Below are positions 1-5,463 of a stretch of DNA of 6,475 bases, piece by piece. The notes under the pieces are model-generated. The model worked only from the letters and a program-made list of their open reading frames with translations, did no database searches and had not been told where the DNA came from. Location: the NCBI GenBank assembly GCA_022561415.1, contig JADFRH010000140.1:1-6475 (forward strand). The letters are read 5' to 3'. Position 1 is the first letter of the stretch; each line of letters starts with the position of its first letter. Made by a program: the position numbers and the translations under genes. Source of the DNA: Planctomycetota bacterium. GTDB taxonomy: Bacteria; Planctomycetota; Phycisphaerae; UBA1845.

Positions 1-1633
1 CTCCAAGCACCAGACTCCGAACGGCCAGCACGACACGGTCCAGATTGATCGCTTCAAGACGCTTGCCTTCTCTATTCAGCTTTGTGGCCAGACCAGCCAT
101 TGTGACTGCGACTTCCGTGGGTTTCTTGGACCCGATCAACGCACGCACCCGTTTGAACTCGTCCTTCGCTCGCTCCCTCTGGCCGAAAGCCTCGAACGTG
201 TTGCCGAAGACCGTTCGCATGGCCGCTTCCATTTCGGGCTGGTCCTGGGTCGTGCTCGCTATCTCGCGGGAGGCATTTTCCAACGCGTTCTCTATCGAGA
301 TTGCGCCGGAAGCCGTTCCGTCCGGCCTGCGATCGCCGAAGATCTGTGAAACGAACGTGACCCACTGAAACCGATCTAGGTCTTGTTCCTTGATCTTCGC
401 TTCTGCCGCGACAGCCAGATCACGCTCGCGTGTGACGCGACGTGCGGCGACCTCGGTCGAGAGTCTCTGTTCGCGTTCGGCCTGGCGGGCTTCCTCCGTC
501 TTCAGATAAAGCGACAGGCTCACAATGAATCCGGCCGTGATGGCAATGAAGACGGCCACGACACCTCCGCACAGTGTCTTGTTGCGCCGTGCGAAGGATC
601 GAAGCTGATGCGTCACGCTCGCTCGTTGGGCGACGATGGGCTCACCGCCCACGAAGCGCCGAATGTCTTGCGACAACTCGAGCGCGGATTGATAGCGCCG
701 GTCGCGGTCCTTCTCCAACGCTTTGAAAACGAGCGTATCTAGGTCGCCCTTGAAGGAGGCGTCATGCACGCTGAGATGCGAGGGCTGCGTGTCGCGAATG
801 ATGCGCGTCGCCTCGTAGATATTCGAGCGCGTCAGGTCGTACGGTAGCTTCCCGCAGAGTAGCTCGTAGAGAACAACACCCAGGGCGTAGACGTCGCTTC
901 GGGTGTCGATGTCGTGCGGGTCGCCTTCGCACTGTTCGGGGCTCATGTATTGAAGGGTGCCGACCAGTTGACCGTAGTCGGTCTGAAGCGTTGTCACGGC
1001 CAGGTCCGAATCCGTCCCGCGTGCTACGCCGAAGTCGATGACCTTAACCTCGCCGTTGGAGTCAACTAGGACGTTTCCCGGCTTCAAGTCGCGGTGAATA
1101 ATGCCCTTTTGATGGCCGTGGTGCACGGCCTCGCATAGCTGTGCGAAGAGCTCCAGGCGAGCGTTGACGTTGAGATCCTTATCTTTGGCGTATTCCGTGA
1201 GCGTCTTGGCGTTGGGAATGTATTCCATCGCGAAGAACGGAACGCGTACGTCTCCGTCTTCGTGCGTACCGGCTTCGTAGACTTGAGCAATACCGGGATG
1301 TCGCAGCCGCGCGAGAATCTGTGATTCATATTCGAAGCGACGCATGGCCGACGGTGACGTGACACCCTTCTTCATGACCTTGAGGGCCACGACGCGGCGT
1401 GGTTTTTCCTGAGCGGCTTCGTACACCGTGCCCATACCTCCGGACGCGATCAGCCGCCTGATCCGGTAGTGCCCGATGCGCTTGGGAAACCGTGTGCGTG
1501 TTTCCGGTATCGATTCCGTCGGTGATCCCGGCAAAGCAGCGGCGCGTGCAGGCGAGCCCTCTTCAGCGTCCATGGACCCGGGTGCGGGCTGCCGGCTGGG
1601 ATCGCCTTGGTCTTGTGGTGTACTCTCGTTCAT
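1..1633 (-). CDS. Transmembrane Ser/Thr protein kinase, Hanks type (3' end outside window)
   Basis: The minus frame is open from the ATG at 1633 to the window edge (544 codons, no stop seen). After a Pro/Ser/Glu-rich leader (1-50), a full eukaryotic-like kinase domain covers about 55-328: Gly-rich loop ASGGMGTVY (63-71), VALK lysine K85, catalytic HRDLKPGN (180-187), DFG (200-202), a Thr-rich activation loop (T214, T215, T218, T226) and MSPEQ (230-234). All key residues are present, so it should be an active ATP-dependent kinase. A hydrophobic span (about 354-377) is a likely single membrane helix. It is followed by a charged Glu/Arg-rich, coiled-coil-like stretch (378-420) and, from about 445, helical sequence resembling TPR repeats, probably extracytoplasmic. 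This layout is common in Planctomycetota. Substrates are unknown. No ECF sigma-factor gene lies beside it. The Shine-Dalgarno is poor; an in-frame ATG at 1573 is the alternative start, but both leave the kinase domain whole. Confidence 0.95.
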   Translation of the reverse strand, partial: MNESTPQDQGDPSRQPAPGSMDAEEGSPARAAALPGSPTESIPETRTRFPKRIGHYRIRRLIASGGMGTVYEAAQEKPRRVVALKVMKKGVTSPSAMRRFEYESQILARLRHPGIAQVYEAGTHEDGDVRVPFFAMEYIPNAKTLTEYAKDKDLNVNARLELFAQLCEAVHHGHQKGIIHRDLKPGNVLVDSNGEVKVIDFGVARGTDSDLAVTTLQTDYGQLVGTLQYMSPEQCEGDPHDIDTRSDVYALGVVLYELLCGKLPYDLTRSNIYEATRIIRDTQPSHLSVHDASFKGDLDTLVFKALEKDRDRRYQSALELSQDIRRFVGGEPIVAQRASVTHQLRSFARRNKTLCGGVVAVFIAITAGFIVSLSLYLKTEEARQAEREQRLSTEVAARRVTRERDLAVAAEAKIKEQDLDRFQWVTFVSQIFGDRRPDGTASGAISIENALENASREIASTTQDQPEMEAAMRTVFGNTFEAFGQRERAKDEFKRVRALIGSKKPTEVAVTMAGLATKLNREGKRLEAINLDRVVLAVRSLVLG

Positions 1634-1672
1634 CGCGGCCCCGAACCTGTATTCAATCGCGCGAAACATCAA

Positions 1673-1693
1673 CTGACATTCGTCGGTTGTCAG
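1673..1693. repeat. Short perfect inverted repeat in the kinase leader
   Basis: CTGACA (1673-1678) and TGTCAG (1688-1693) form a perfect 6-base inverted repeat around a 9-base spacer. It lies just downstream of the predicted kinase transcription start and 40 bases before the start codon. It could be an operator half-site pair or a small leader hairpin. A 6-base inverted repeat can also arise by chance, so the functional reading is weak. Confidence 0.3.
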
Positions 1694-1706
1694 ATTTCAA
1701 GCCACA

Positions 1707-1735
1707 ATGATATCCAATCGAACCGCCCGATGCAA
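1707..1735 (-). promoter_or_regulatory. Candidate sigma-70-type promoter for the kinase gene
   Basis: On the minus strand TTGCAT (1735-1730, 3 of 6 matches to the -35 consensus) is followed after 17 bases by TATCAT (1712-1707, 5 of 6 matches to the -10 consensus). This predicts a transcription start near 1700 and a leader of about 67 bases before the kinase ATG. The spacing is ideal but the -35 is weak, and planctomycete promoter consensus is poorly known, so this is a candidate only. Confidence 0.35.
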
Positions 1736-2007
1736 GCGAAACGACTATTCCAGACTCGATTCGCGTGTGCGTGGCTGCTCCAACGTGCGAATCCTGCTCT
1801 TGATGCCTCGGAGACAACGATTCCGGTCCGTTTCCGAGAAGTGTCAACCCCTTCCCCGCTCGAATCATCCACGATTCGCTCGGTCGCGATGGCCGGCACC
1901 ACGCCCTCGCAAGGATCAACGGGCCGCGAGCAACACCAACAGATTCGTGTAACCGGTCGTTGGCGGCGCCGCGCTTTCCATCAGCTTGGCGGCCTGCGCG
2001 CATGTGC

Positions 2008-2038
2008 AAAGTAGCCTGACCCCTTTATTTCTTTATTT
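2008..2038 (-). repeat. Dispersed-repeat-like motif at the 3' end of the TlyA-like gene
   Basis: Read on the minus strand, the end of the methyltransferase gene runs through an A-rich stretch into GGGGTCAGGCTAC and then TTT. The plus strand also shows a perfect tandem 8-mer, CTTTATTT, at 2023-2030 and 2031-2038. I recall GGGGTCAGGCTAC-type sequences, preceded by AAATAAA, as recurrent intergenic elements in many bacterial genomes, often linked to REP-associated tyrosine transposases; that link is from memory and unverified here. The gene's last residues and its TAA stop lie inside the motif. No transposase gene is in the window. Confidence 0.5.
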
Positions 2039-2753
2039 CCAGAAGTGCGAAGAACTCTCGGTTACCGGCGTGGCCGCGTATGGGGCTTTCGACGATGCCA
2101 ACCACGTGCCACCCTGACGCTTTCATCTGCTCGACGGTGTCATGGACGACACCGTCAACCCACTCATCCGGCAGAACGCCGGCATCCAATTGATCCTTGA
2201 GCGCTTCGTAGTGCGGTTTGATGAGTGTGAGTACGTTTGACCCCGTTTTGTCCGCACCGCACGATGGGGCCGGCTTCGTGGAACTTGACTGAGCAGGTCG
2301 ATCGCTTTCCGAGCCGCGACCGTTAGGGAGCGGTTGCTGCGCGGTTGGTTCCCGCTTCCTTACGGGCGCGGCTCCGATCGAAGGTGCGTCTTGCGTATAG
2401 CGAGGTCGCAGCAGCCCGGCCGTACCGGGCAGTATCTTCGACTGCGGCGTCCAACCCACGTCGATGGTGACGAGGTCAACCGGCTCGGGCAGTACCACGT
2501 GCATGGCATTGGTTCGCTCGAGCACGACAACGCGCGGATCGCGCCGCAGTTTCCACGCCAACGTGCCGTAGGATGTGTCGACCGAGTACACGCGCGCCGC
2601 GCCGCGCTGAACAAGGCAATCCACAAATCCGCCGACGTGGCTGCCGAGGTCGGCGCAGACCCGATCGGCAACGTCGATGTCGAAATGGTCGAGAGCGGCG
2701 GCCAGCTTCTCCCCACCGCGCGAGACATACTTGCTTGATTTGGACTGGCTCAC
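2025..2753 (-). CDS. TlyA/FtsJ-like rRNA 2'-O-methyltransferase without S4 domain, with repeat-derived insertion
   Basis: The 242-residue protein starts at a GTG and enters almost at once the YVSRGGEKL segment that follows the S4 RNA-binding domain in TlyA. Upstream in-frame sequence does not resemble S4, so that domain is absent. It has the SAM-binding motif DLGSHVGGF (35-43), the family segment SYGTLAWKLR (61-70) and a K-D-K-E catalytic set as in FtsJ/TlyA: K16, D98, K179, E233. TlyA enzymes use SAM to methylate ribose 2'-OH of cytidines in rRNA; the exact target here is unknown. Between LLRP (about 114-117) and VLTLIKP (174-180), where relatives have only a few residues, there is an insertion of about 55 low-complexity residues holding a palindromic repeat. 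The C-terminus ends in EIKK encoded by a second repeat motif. Lack of S4 may be normal for a planctomycete subfamily (the IDVGWTPQ and IKPHYEA wording differs from classical TlyA). It follows rpsT by 113 bases on the same strand. Confidence 0.85.
   Translation of the reverse strand: MSQSKSSKYVSRGGEKLAAALDHFDIDVADRVCADLGSHVGGFVDCLVQRGAARVYSVDTSYGTLAWKLRRDPRVVVLERTNAMHVVLPEPVDLVTIDVGWTPQSKILPGTAGLLRPRYTQDAPSIGAAPVRKREPTAQQPLPNGRGSESDRPAQSSSTKPAPSCGADKTGSNVLTLIKPHYEALKDQLDAGVLPDEWVDGVVHDTVEQMKASGWHVVGIVESPIRGHAGNREFFALLEIKK
2231..2253 (-). repeat. Possible second TGACCCC-type motif at the insertion boundary
   Basis: The plus-strand heptamer TGACCCC occurs at 2238-2244 and again at 2017-2023, the other end of the same gene. 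In both places AGTA lies a few bases upstream and a T-rich run follows. The 2231-2253 copy encodes DKTGSNV, where the inserted segment of the methyltransferase gives way to the conserved VLTLIKP strand. It may mark an edge of the insertion. The shared core is short, so chance is not excluded. Confidence 0.3.
2311..2374. repeat. Palindromic REP-like element inside the methyltransferase gene
   Basis: The 23-base arm at 2311-2333 (beginning GAGCCGCG, ending AGCGG) matches the reverse complement of 2352-2374 at 20 of 23 positions, with an 18-base loop (2334-2351). The DNA or transcript could fold into a long hairpin. On the coding strand one arm encodes PLPNGRGSESD. From memory, this peptide and its DNA form recur in planctomycete genomes as a dispersed repeat. 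The arms differ at three positions, so the copy has drifted or joins two related units. It is in frame and adds no stop. Confidence 0.8.
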
Positions 2754-2799
2754 GAGATCCCCGACCGATACCCCCGGCCGCCCCGAACAGATTTCGCGC

Positions 2800-2830
2800 A
2801 GAACAACGGGCGCCGCAGACGCAGCGCCCG
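2800..2830 (-). terminator. Hairpin downstream of rpsT, possible intrinsic terminator
   Basis: CGGGCGC (2807-2813) and GCGCCCG (2824-2830) form a perfect 7-base GC-rich stem with a 10-base loop, 36 bases past the rpsT stop. On the minus strand it is followed by TTGTTCT, a broken T-tract. It may terminate or attenuate rpsT transcription before the methyltransferase gene, or act as a 3' stabilising hairpin. The interrupted T-run makes strong termination uncertain. Confidence 0.45.
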
Positions 2831-2866
2831 ATGAGCGTTTGGATTCCCCGAGCCTGGCGGACTGCT

Positions 2867-3139
2867 CTACCCGGCCTTGATCGCCGCGTTGAGCCGCTTG
2901 GCGAGGCGCGACTTCCGCCGGGCCACCGTGTTCTTGTGCAGGGTGCCCTTGGCCGCCACCTGGTCGAGCGTCTTTTGCACCGCCGACAGCGCGTCGGTGG
3001 CAACCTGGGTCTCGCCGCTGCCTACGGCATCGAGGAACTTCTTTGTTTCGGTCTTGAGGGCGGACTTTCGCGCGCGGTTGCGCCCACGGTCGCGCTCGTT
3101 CTGTTTGATACGTTTCCTGGCCGAAGCCGAGTTAGCCAC
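2867..3139 (-). CDS. rpsT: 30S ribosomal protein S20
   Basis: The 90-residue product matches the family in length (about 87 in E. coli) and composition. It begins MANSASARKRIKQNER, has a basic N-terminal helix (RGRNRARKSALKTETKKF), and ends with the hallmark GTLHKNTVARRKSRLAKRLN. S20 binds 16S rRNA and helps assemble the 30S subunit. The start is a GTG placed 7 bases after a clear GGAG ribosome binding site. The TPR gene ends 48 bases upstream on the same strand, so cotranscription is possible, though an rpsT promoter inside the TPR gene cannot be excluded. S20 is autoregulated in E. coli; no equivalent leader element was identified here. Confidence 0.97.
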   Translation of the reverse strand: MANSASARKRIKQNERDRGRNRARKSALKTETKKFLDAVGSGETQVATDALSAVQKTLDQVAAKGTLHKNTVARRKSRLAKRLNAAIKAG

Positions 3140-3146
3140 AGTCGAT

Positions 3147-3150
3147 CTCC
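3147..3150 (-). promoter_or_regulatory. Ribosome binding site of rpsT
   Basis: GGAG on the minus strand lies 7 bases before the GTG at 3139. It is the clearest Shine-Dalgarno on this strand of the window and settles the non-ATG start of rpsT. Confidence 0.75.
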
Positions 3151-3187
3151 GTCACGATGAATCTTCCCGCCGACCGGCAAGACACGC

Positions 3188-4648
3188 CTAGCCCGACGCG
3201 GGGAGCGCATCGAGTCTAGCACGAACGTCACCGAAGTTGTAGTCCAGTTGGAGCAGGTTTCCGTAGGTTTTTCGGGCCGCCGCTGCGTCTCCGGACGCCT
3301 CCTGAGCCCTGCCCAGCCAATATCGCATGGCCTTGGCCATGTCGTCGTCGCTGAATTGATGCTCCTCGATGGCCCCGGAAAGGGCCTCCACGGCCTGATC
3401 GTAGTACTTCTTGCGGAAAAAGCACCGACCGAGGTACATGCCACATACGGCCCGGTTCTTCGGATCGGTGCGGGCGGATTGGAACATGGGGATGGCCTCA
3501 TCGAAGCGCCCGGCCTGGAAACTGCGAACGCCGTATTCGAAGCGGATACGGTGATCCGTGGGATACCGCACGGTGCGTTCCTTGAAGACACCGAGTTCGA
3601 AGCGGAGCTGGTTGATCCGCTGCTCCTTGATGGCCTCCTTGTCACCGCTTTTGGCCAGCTCGCGAACGCTGCGTCCGAGTTGCTTCATGCGGATGTCGTC
3701 GGCCATGACCTTCCAGCGGTAGTCGTTCGTGCGCTTGAACTGGGTAACGAGAACCCCGATGGCGCGCATCTCATCCTCTTCGTTCTCCCGGCGACAGAGG
3801 AGATTGGCGAGATGCTTGAGCGCCTCCGTAGAATCGCGGTTTTCCTCATGCTCCCGTTGCGCTTTGGCGATCAGCTCCTCGAGGCGATCGTCGCTCTGCA
3901 CACTTCGCTTCTCGTCGTGGTGGTCGCGCTGCGCCTCATCGTCGCGAATGCTGTCCCGAAAAGAGTCCGCGTCCTGGTACTTGCCCTTGAGAATCGTCAG
4001 CTTGGTCGAGAGATGCTTGACGGCCGACTCGACCGTGTCGTCCTTGGGAATCCTGCGGCGCCATAGATTCAGGGTCTCGATTCCGAGTTCGTAGGCCGTA
4101 GCGGCGAAAGTCGACTCGTGACGCGCCGCCGCGCGGTCACCCACGTCCTCGGCCAGTTGCGTTAGCGTCTGAAACTGCTTGGCGCTGGCTTTCGGCGCCG
4201 ACTCGAGCCCCTTGCGTAAGAGGCCGGCCGCCCAACATGCAGCGTCCTCGGCCCGCAGGCGGCTGGCGTTTCTGGCGATGCCTTCGACAAAACCTAAATT
4301 GTCGGGGTCGTGACCGAACAGCCACAAGGCGTTCAAGTAGGCCTTCTTCGGATCTTTATCGTTCATCGACCGCTTCATCGAGTCCTTCAGGCCGGGCTTC
4401 TTGCCGCCGGTGTGTCGCCGAGCCACGGCACAGCCGTGCAAGGGCTTGCAGGCCTCTTCCACCCCGTCAGGCCAGAACTCGAGACCATTGACGTAGTACT
4501 CGATCGCATAATCGAATTGGCGTTTGTCACCCAGCTCGCGCGCGCGATCGAACCACTTGCGCCCTTTGATCTTGTCCTCGGCGCTCGTCGCAAAGCGGGC
4601 GTTGGAATTGTCGTCCACGCTGCCGTTGCCGTTTGGGTTCTTCGCCAT
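3188..4648 (-). CDS. Cytosolic TPR-repeat protein, planctomycete type
   Basis: The 486-residue protein has no signal peptide or membrane segment. TPR-like helical pairs are visible at about 28-61 (FDYAIEYYVNGLEFWP), 366-397 (YGVRSFQAGRFDEAIPMFQSA), 400-431 (CFFRKKYYDQAVEALSGAI) and 437-470. A highly charged Asp/Glu/Lys/Arg stretch at about 228-290 may be a coiled coil. The AEDKIKGRKWFDRAR start and the KKPGLKDSMK and DPKKAYLNALWL segments recall a conserved planctomycete family, from memory. Its job is unknown; TPRs usually mediate protein binding. I chose the ATG at 4648. The frame extends to a TTG at 4813, but those 55 residues are low-complexity, and the TTG would sit only about 3 bases from the predicted transcription start. 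The chosen ATG lacks a clear Shine-Dalgarno, so the start is moderately sure. It is first in a minus-strand series with rpsT and diverges from def. Confidence 0.88.
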   Translation of the reverse strand: MAKNPNGNGSVDDNSNARFATSAEDKIKGRKWFDRARELGDKRQFDYAIEYYVNGLEFWPDGVEEACKPLHGCAVARRHTGGKKPGLKDSMKRSMNDKDPKKAYLNALWLFGHDPDNLGFVEGIARNASRLRAEDAACWAAGLLRKGLESAPKASAKQFQTLTQLAEDVGDRAAARHESTFAATAYELGIETLNLWRRRIPKDDTVESAVKHLSTKLTILKGKYQDADSFRDSIRDDEAQRDHHDEKRSVQSDDRLEELIAKAQREHEENRDSTEALKHLANLLCRRENEEDEMRAIGVLVTQFKRTNDYRWKVMADDIRMKQLGRSVRELAKSGDKEAIKEQRINQLRFELGVFKERTVRYPTDHRIRFEYGVRSFQAGRFDEAIPMFQSARTDPKNRAVCGMYLGRCFFRKKYYDQAVEALSGAIEEHQFSDDDMAKAMRYWLGRAQEASGDAAAARKTYGNLLQLDYNFGDVRARLDALPASG

Positions 4649-4801
4649 GAGGTTCGTTAGGCGCCGCGACGCCGCCGGGCGGCTTGGCCATGGCGCGAGG
4701 ACGGCAGAGCCGCTTCGCGGACGGTGCGTGCGGACGTGTGCCTTGAGGTCGTGTTCGCAAGGTGAGTCTCGTCGTTTCACCACGAAGAACAGACCGGTCT
4801 C

Positions 4802-4829
4802 TTTACACTTCAACGATACTTCATACTAT
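4802..4829 (+). promoter_or_regulatory. Candidate promoter for def-fmt
   Basis: TTTACA (4802-4807, 5 of 6 to the -35 consensus) is followed after 16 bases by TACTAT (4824-4829, 4 of 6 to the -10 consensus). The predicted start is near 4836, about 64 bases before the def ATG. This also argues against translation from the GTG at 4762, which would lie upstream of the promoter. Confidence 0.5.
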
Positions 4830-4850
4830 CCAGGGTCGAGGGCTTGTCAA
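4823..4850 (-). promoter_or_regulatory. Candidate promoter for the TPR-rpsT direction
   Basis: On the minus strand a perfect TTGACA (4850-4845) is followed after 16 bases by TAGTAT (4828-4823, 4 of 6 matches to TATAAT). The predicted transcription start is near 4816, giving a leader of about 168 bases to the ATG at 4648. Its -10 overlaps that of the opposing def promoter. Confidence 0.5.
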
Positions 4851-4899
4851 GCGACGGGCCGATAAGGTCAACGCTGACGAAGCCGAAGAATGTGATTGG

Positions 4900-5463
4900 A
4901 TGAAGATCCCTAGCCTCGACAACCTGCACATCGTCTACTACCCCGATGGGATTCTCAAACGGGTCTGTGAGCCGGTCGAATCGTTCGGTCCCGAGCTGCA
5001 AAACCTGGCCGATCGCATGCTCGCGCTGATGCATACCGGCGAGGGGCTGGGCCTAGCCGCGCCACAGGTCGGGGTAGCAATTCGTTTGTTCGTTTGCAAC
5101 CTGACCGGTGAGCCCGAGGACGACGCCGTCTACGTGAATCCGAAACTGTCCGACCTGCAAGGTGCAACCGAGGAGCCGGAGGGCTGCCTTTCCATTCCGG
5201 AAGTCGATGTGACGATGCGGCGTTCAACCGGTGCGACGATCGAGGCGGTAGACGCCGCGGGTAATCCGATTCGCCGCGAGAGCCAGGACCTGACCGCGCG
5301 GGTGTGGCAGCACGAGATGGACCACCTCGACGGTCGATTGATTACGGACAACATGTCTTCGACCGACGAGATCGCCAACCGCCGCGCCCTCAAGCAGCTC
5401 GAAGCCGATTTCGCCGAGTCGCCGCGACGCAGGAGTTCCTCCCGATGCGAATCGTCCTCCTAG
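4900..5463 (+). CDS. def: Peptide deformylase
   Basis: The 187-residue enzyme removes the formyl group from the N-terminal Met of new proteins in the cytosol, using a metal ion. All three family motifs are present: GLGLAAPQ (49-56), EGCLS (94-98, with metal ligand C96) and QHEMDH (137-142, with ligands H138 and H142 and catalytic E139). The N-terminus LHIVYYPDGILKRVCEPV is typical. The frame is open back to a GTG at 4762, but the extra 46 residues are not deformylase-like and would begin upstream of the candidate promoter, so the ATG at 4900 is preferred despite a weak Shine-Dalgarno. The C-terminus (SPRRRSSSRCESSS) is unusually Ser/Arg-rich because the same bases hold the fmt ribosome binding site and start. 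It overlaps fmt by 19 bases, so the two genes are very likely cotranscribed and translationally coupled. Confidence 0.97.
   Translation: MKIPSLDNLHIVYYPDGILKRVCEPVESFGPELQNLADRMLALMHTGEGLGLAAPQVGVAIRLFVCNLTGEPEDDAVYVNPKLSDLQGATEEPEGCLSIPEVDVTMRRSTGATIEAVDAAGNPIRRESQDLTARVWQHEMDHLDGRLITDNMSSTDEIANRRALKQLEADFAESPRRRSSSRCESSS
5431..5435 (+). promoter_or_regulatory. Ribosome binding site of fmt within def
   Basis: AGGAG lies 9 bases before the ATG at 5445 and inside the last codons of def. It fixes the fmt start and rules out the longer in-frame extension back to 5304, which is def sequence read in another frame. Confidence 0.85.

Larger units (their letters stand above)
1634..2024. other. 391-base intergenic stretch without a convincing gene
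   Basis: This gap separates the TlyA-like stop codon from the kinase start. Short open frames exist on both strands (up to 135 codons on plus and 118 on minus), but none has a good ribosome binding site or a recognisable domain, and they overlap one another. Besides the candidate kinase promoter and small inverted repeat, the only structure seen is the repeat-like motif at the 2008-2038 end. It may be an upstream regulatory region or the decayed remains of an insertion that entered through the 2008-2038 end. Confidence 0.6.

Noticed and set aside
45..742. Plus-strand open frames of 107 and 119 codons and a minus frame at 72-365
   Set aside because: They lie within the continuous kinase frame, whose motifs and downstream TM, coiled-coil and TPR-like sequence make it the real gene.
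1653..2014. Open frames of 118 (minus) and 135 (plus) codons in the intergenic gap
   Set aside because: No domain, no good ribosome binding site, mutual overlap, and the minus one would run across the candidate kinase promoter and dyad.
2754..2866. Possible separate promoter for the methyltransferase gene
   Set aside because: No convincing -35/-10 pair was found between rpsT and its GTG start; read-through from rpsT past the hairpin is as likely.
2476..3160. Overlapping open frames on both strands across rpsT and the 5' part of the methyltransferase gene
   Set aside because: Their Arg/Pro-rich products are typical out-of-frame readings of high-G+C genes, and both underlying genes are well supported.
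3248..4066. Long plus-strand open frame (272 codons) opposite the TPR gene
   Set aside because: It is antisense to a clear TPR protein, has no recognisable domain, and reflects low stop frequency in high-G+C DNA.
4649..4813. N-terminal extension of the TPR protein to a TTG start
   Set aside because: The 55 extra residues are low-complexity and basic, unlike the rest, and would start at or before the predicted transcription start.
4762..4899. N-terminal extension of deformylase to a GTG start
   Set aside because: The family begins near MKIPSLDNLHIVYYPD; the extension has no similarity and spans the candidate promoter region.
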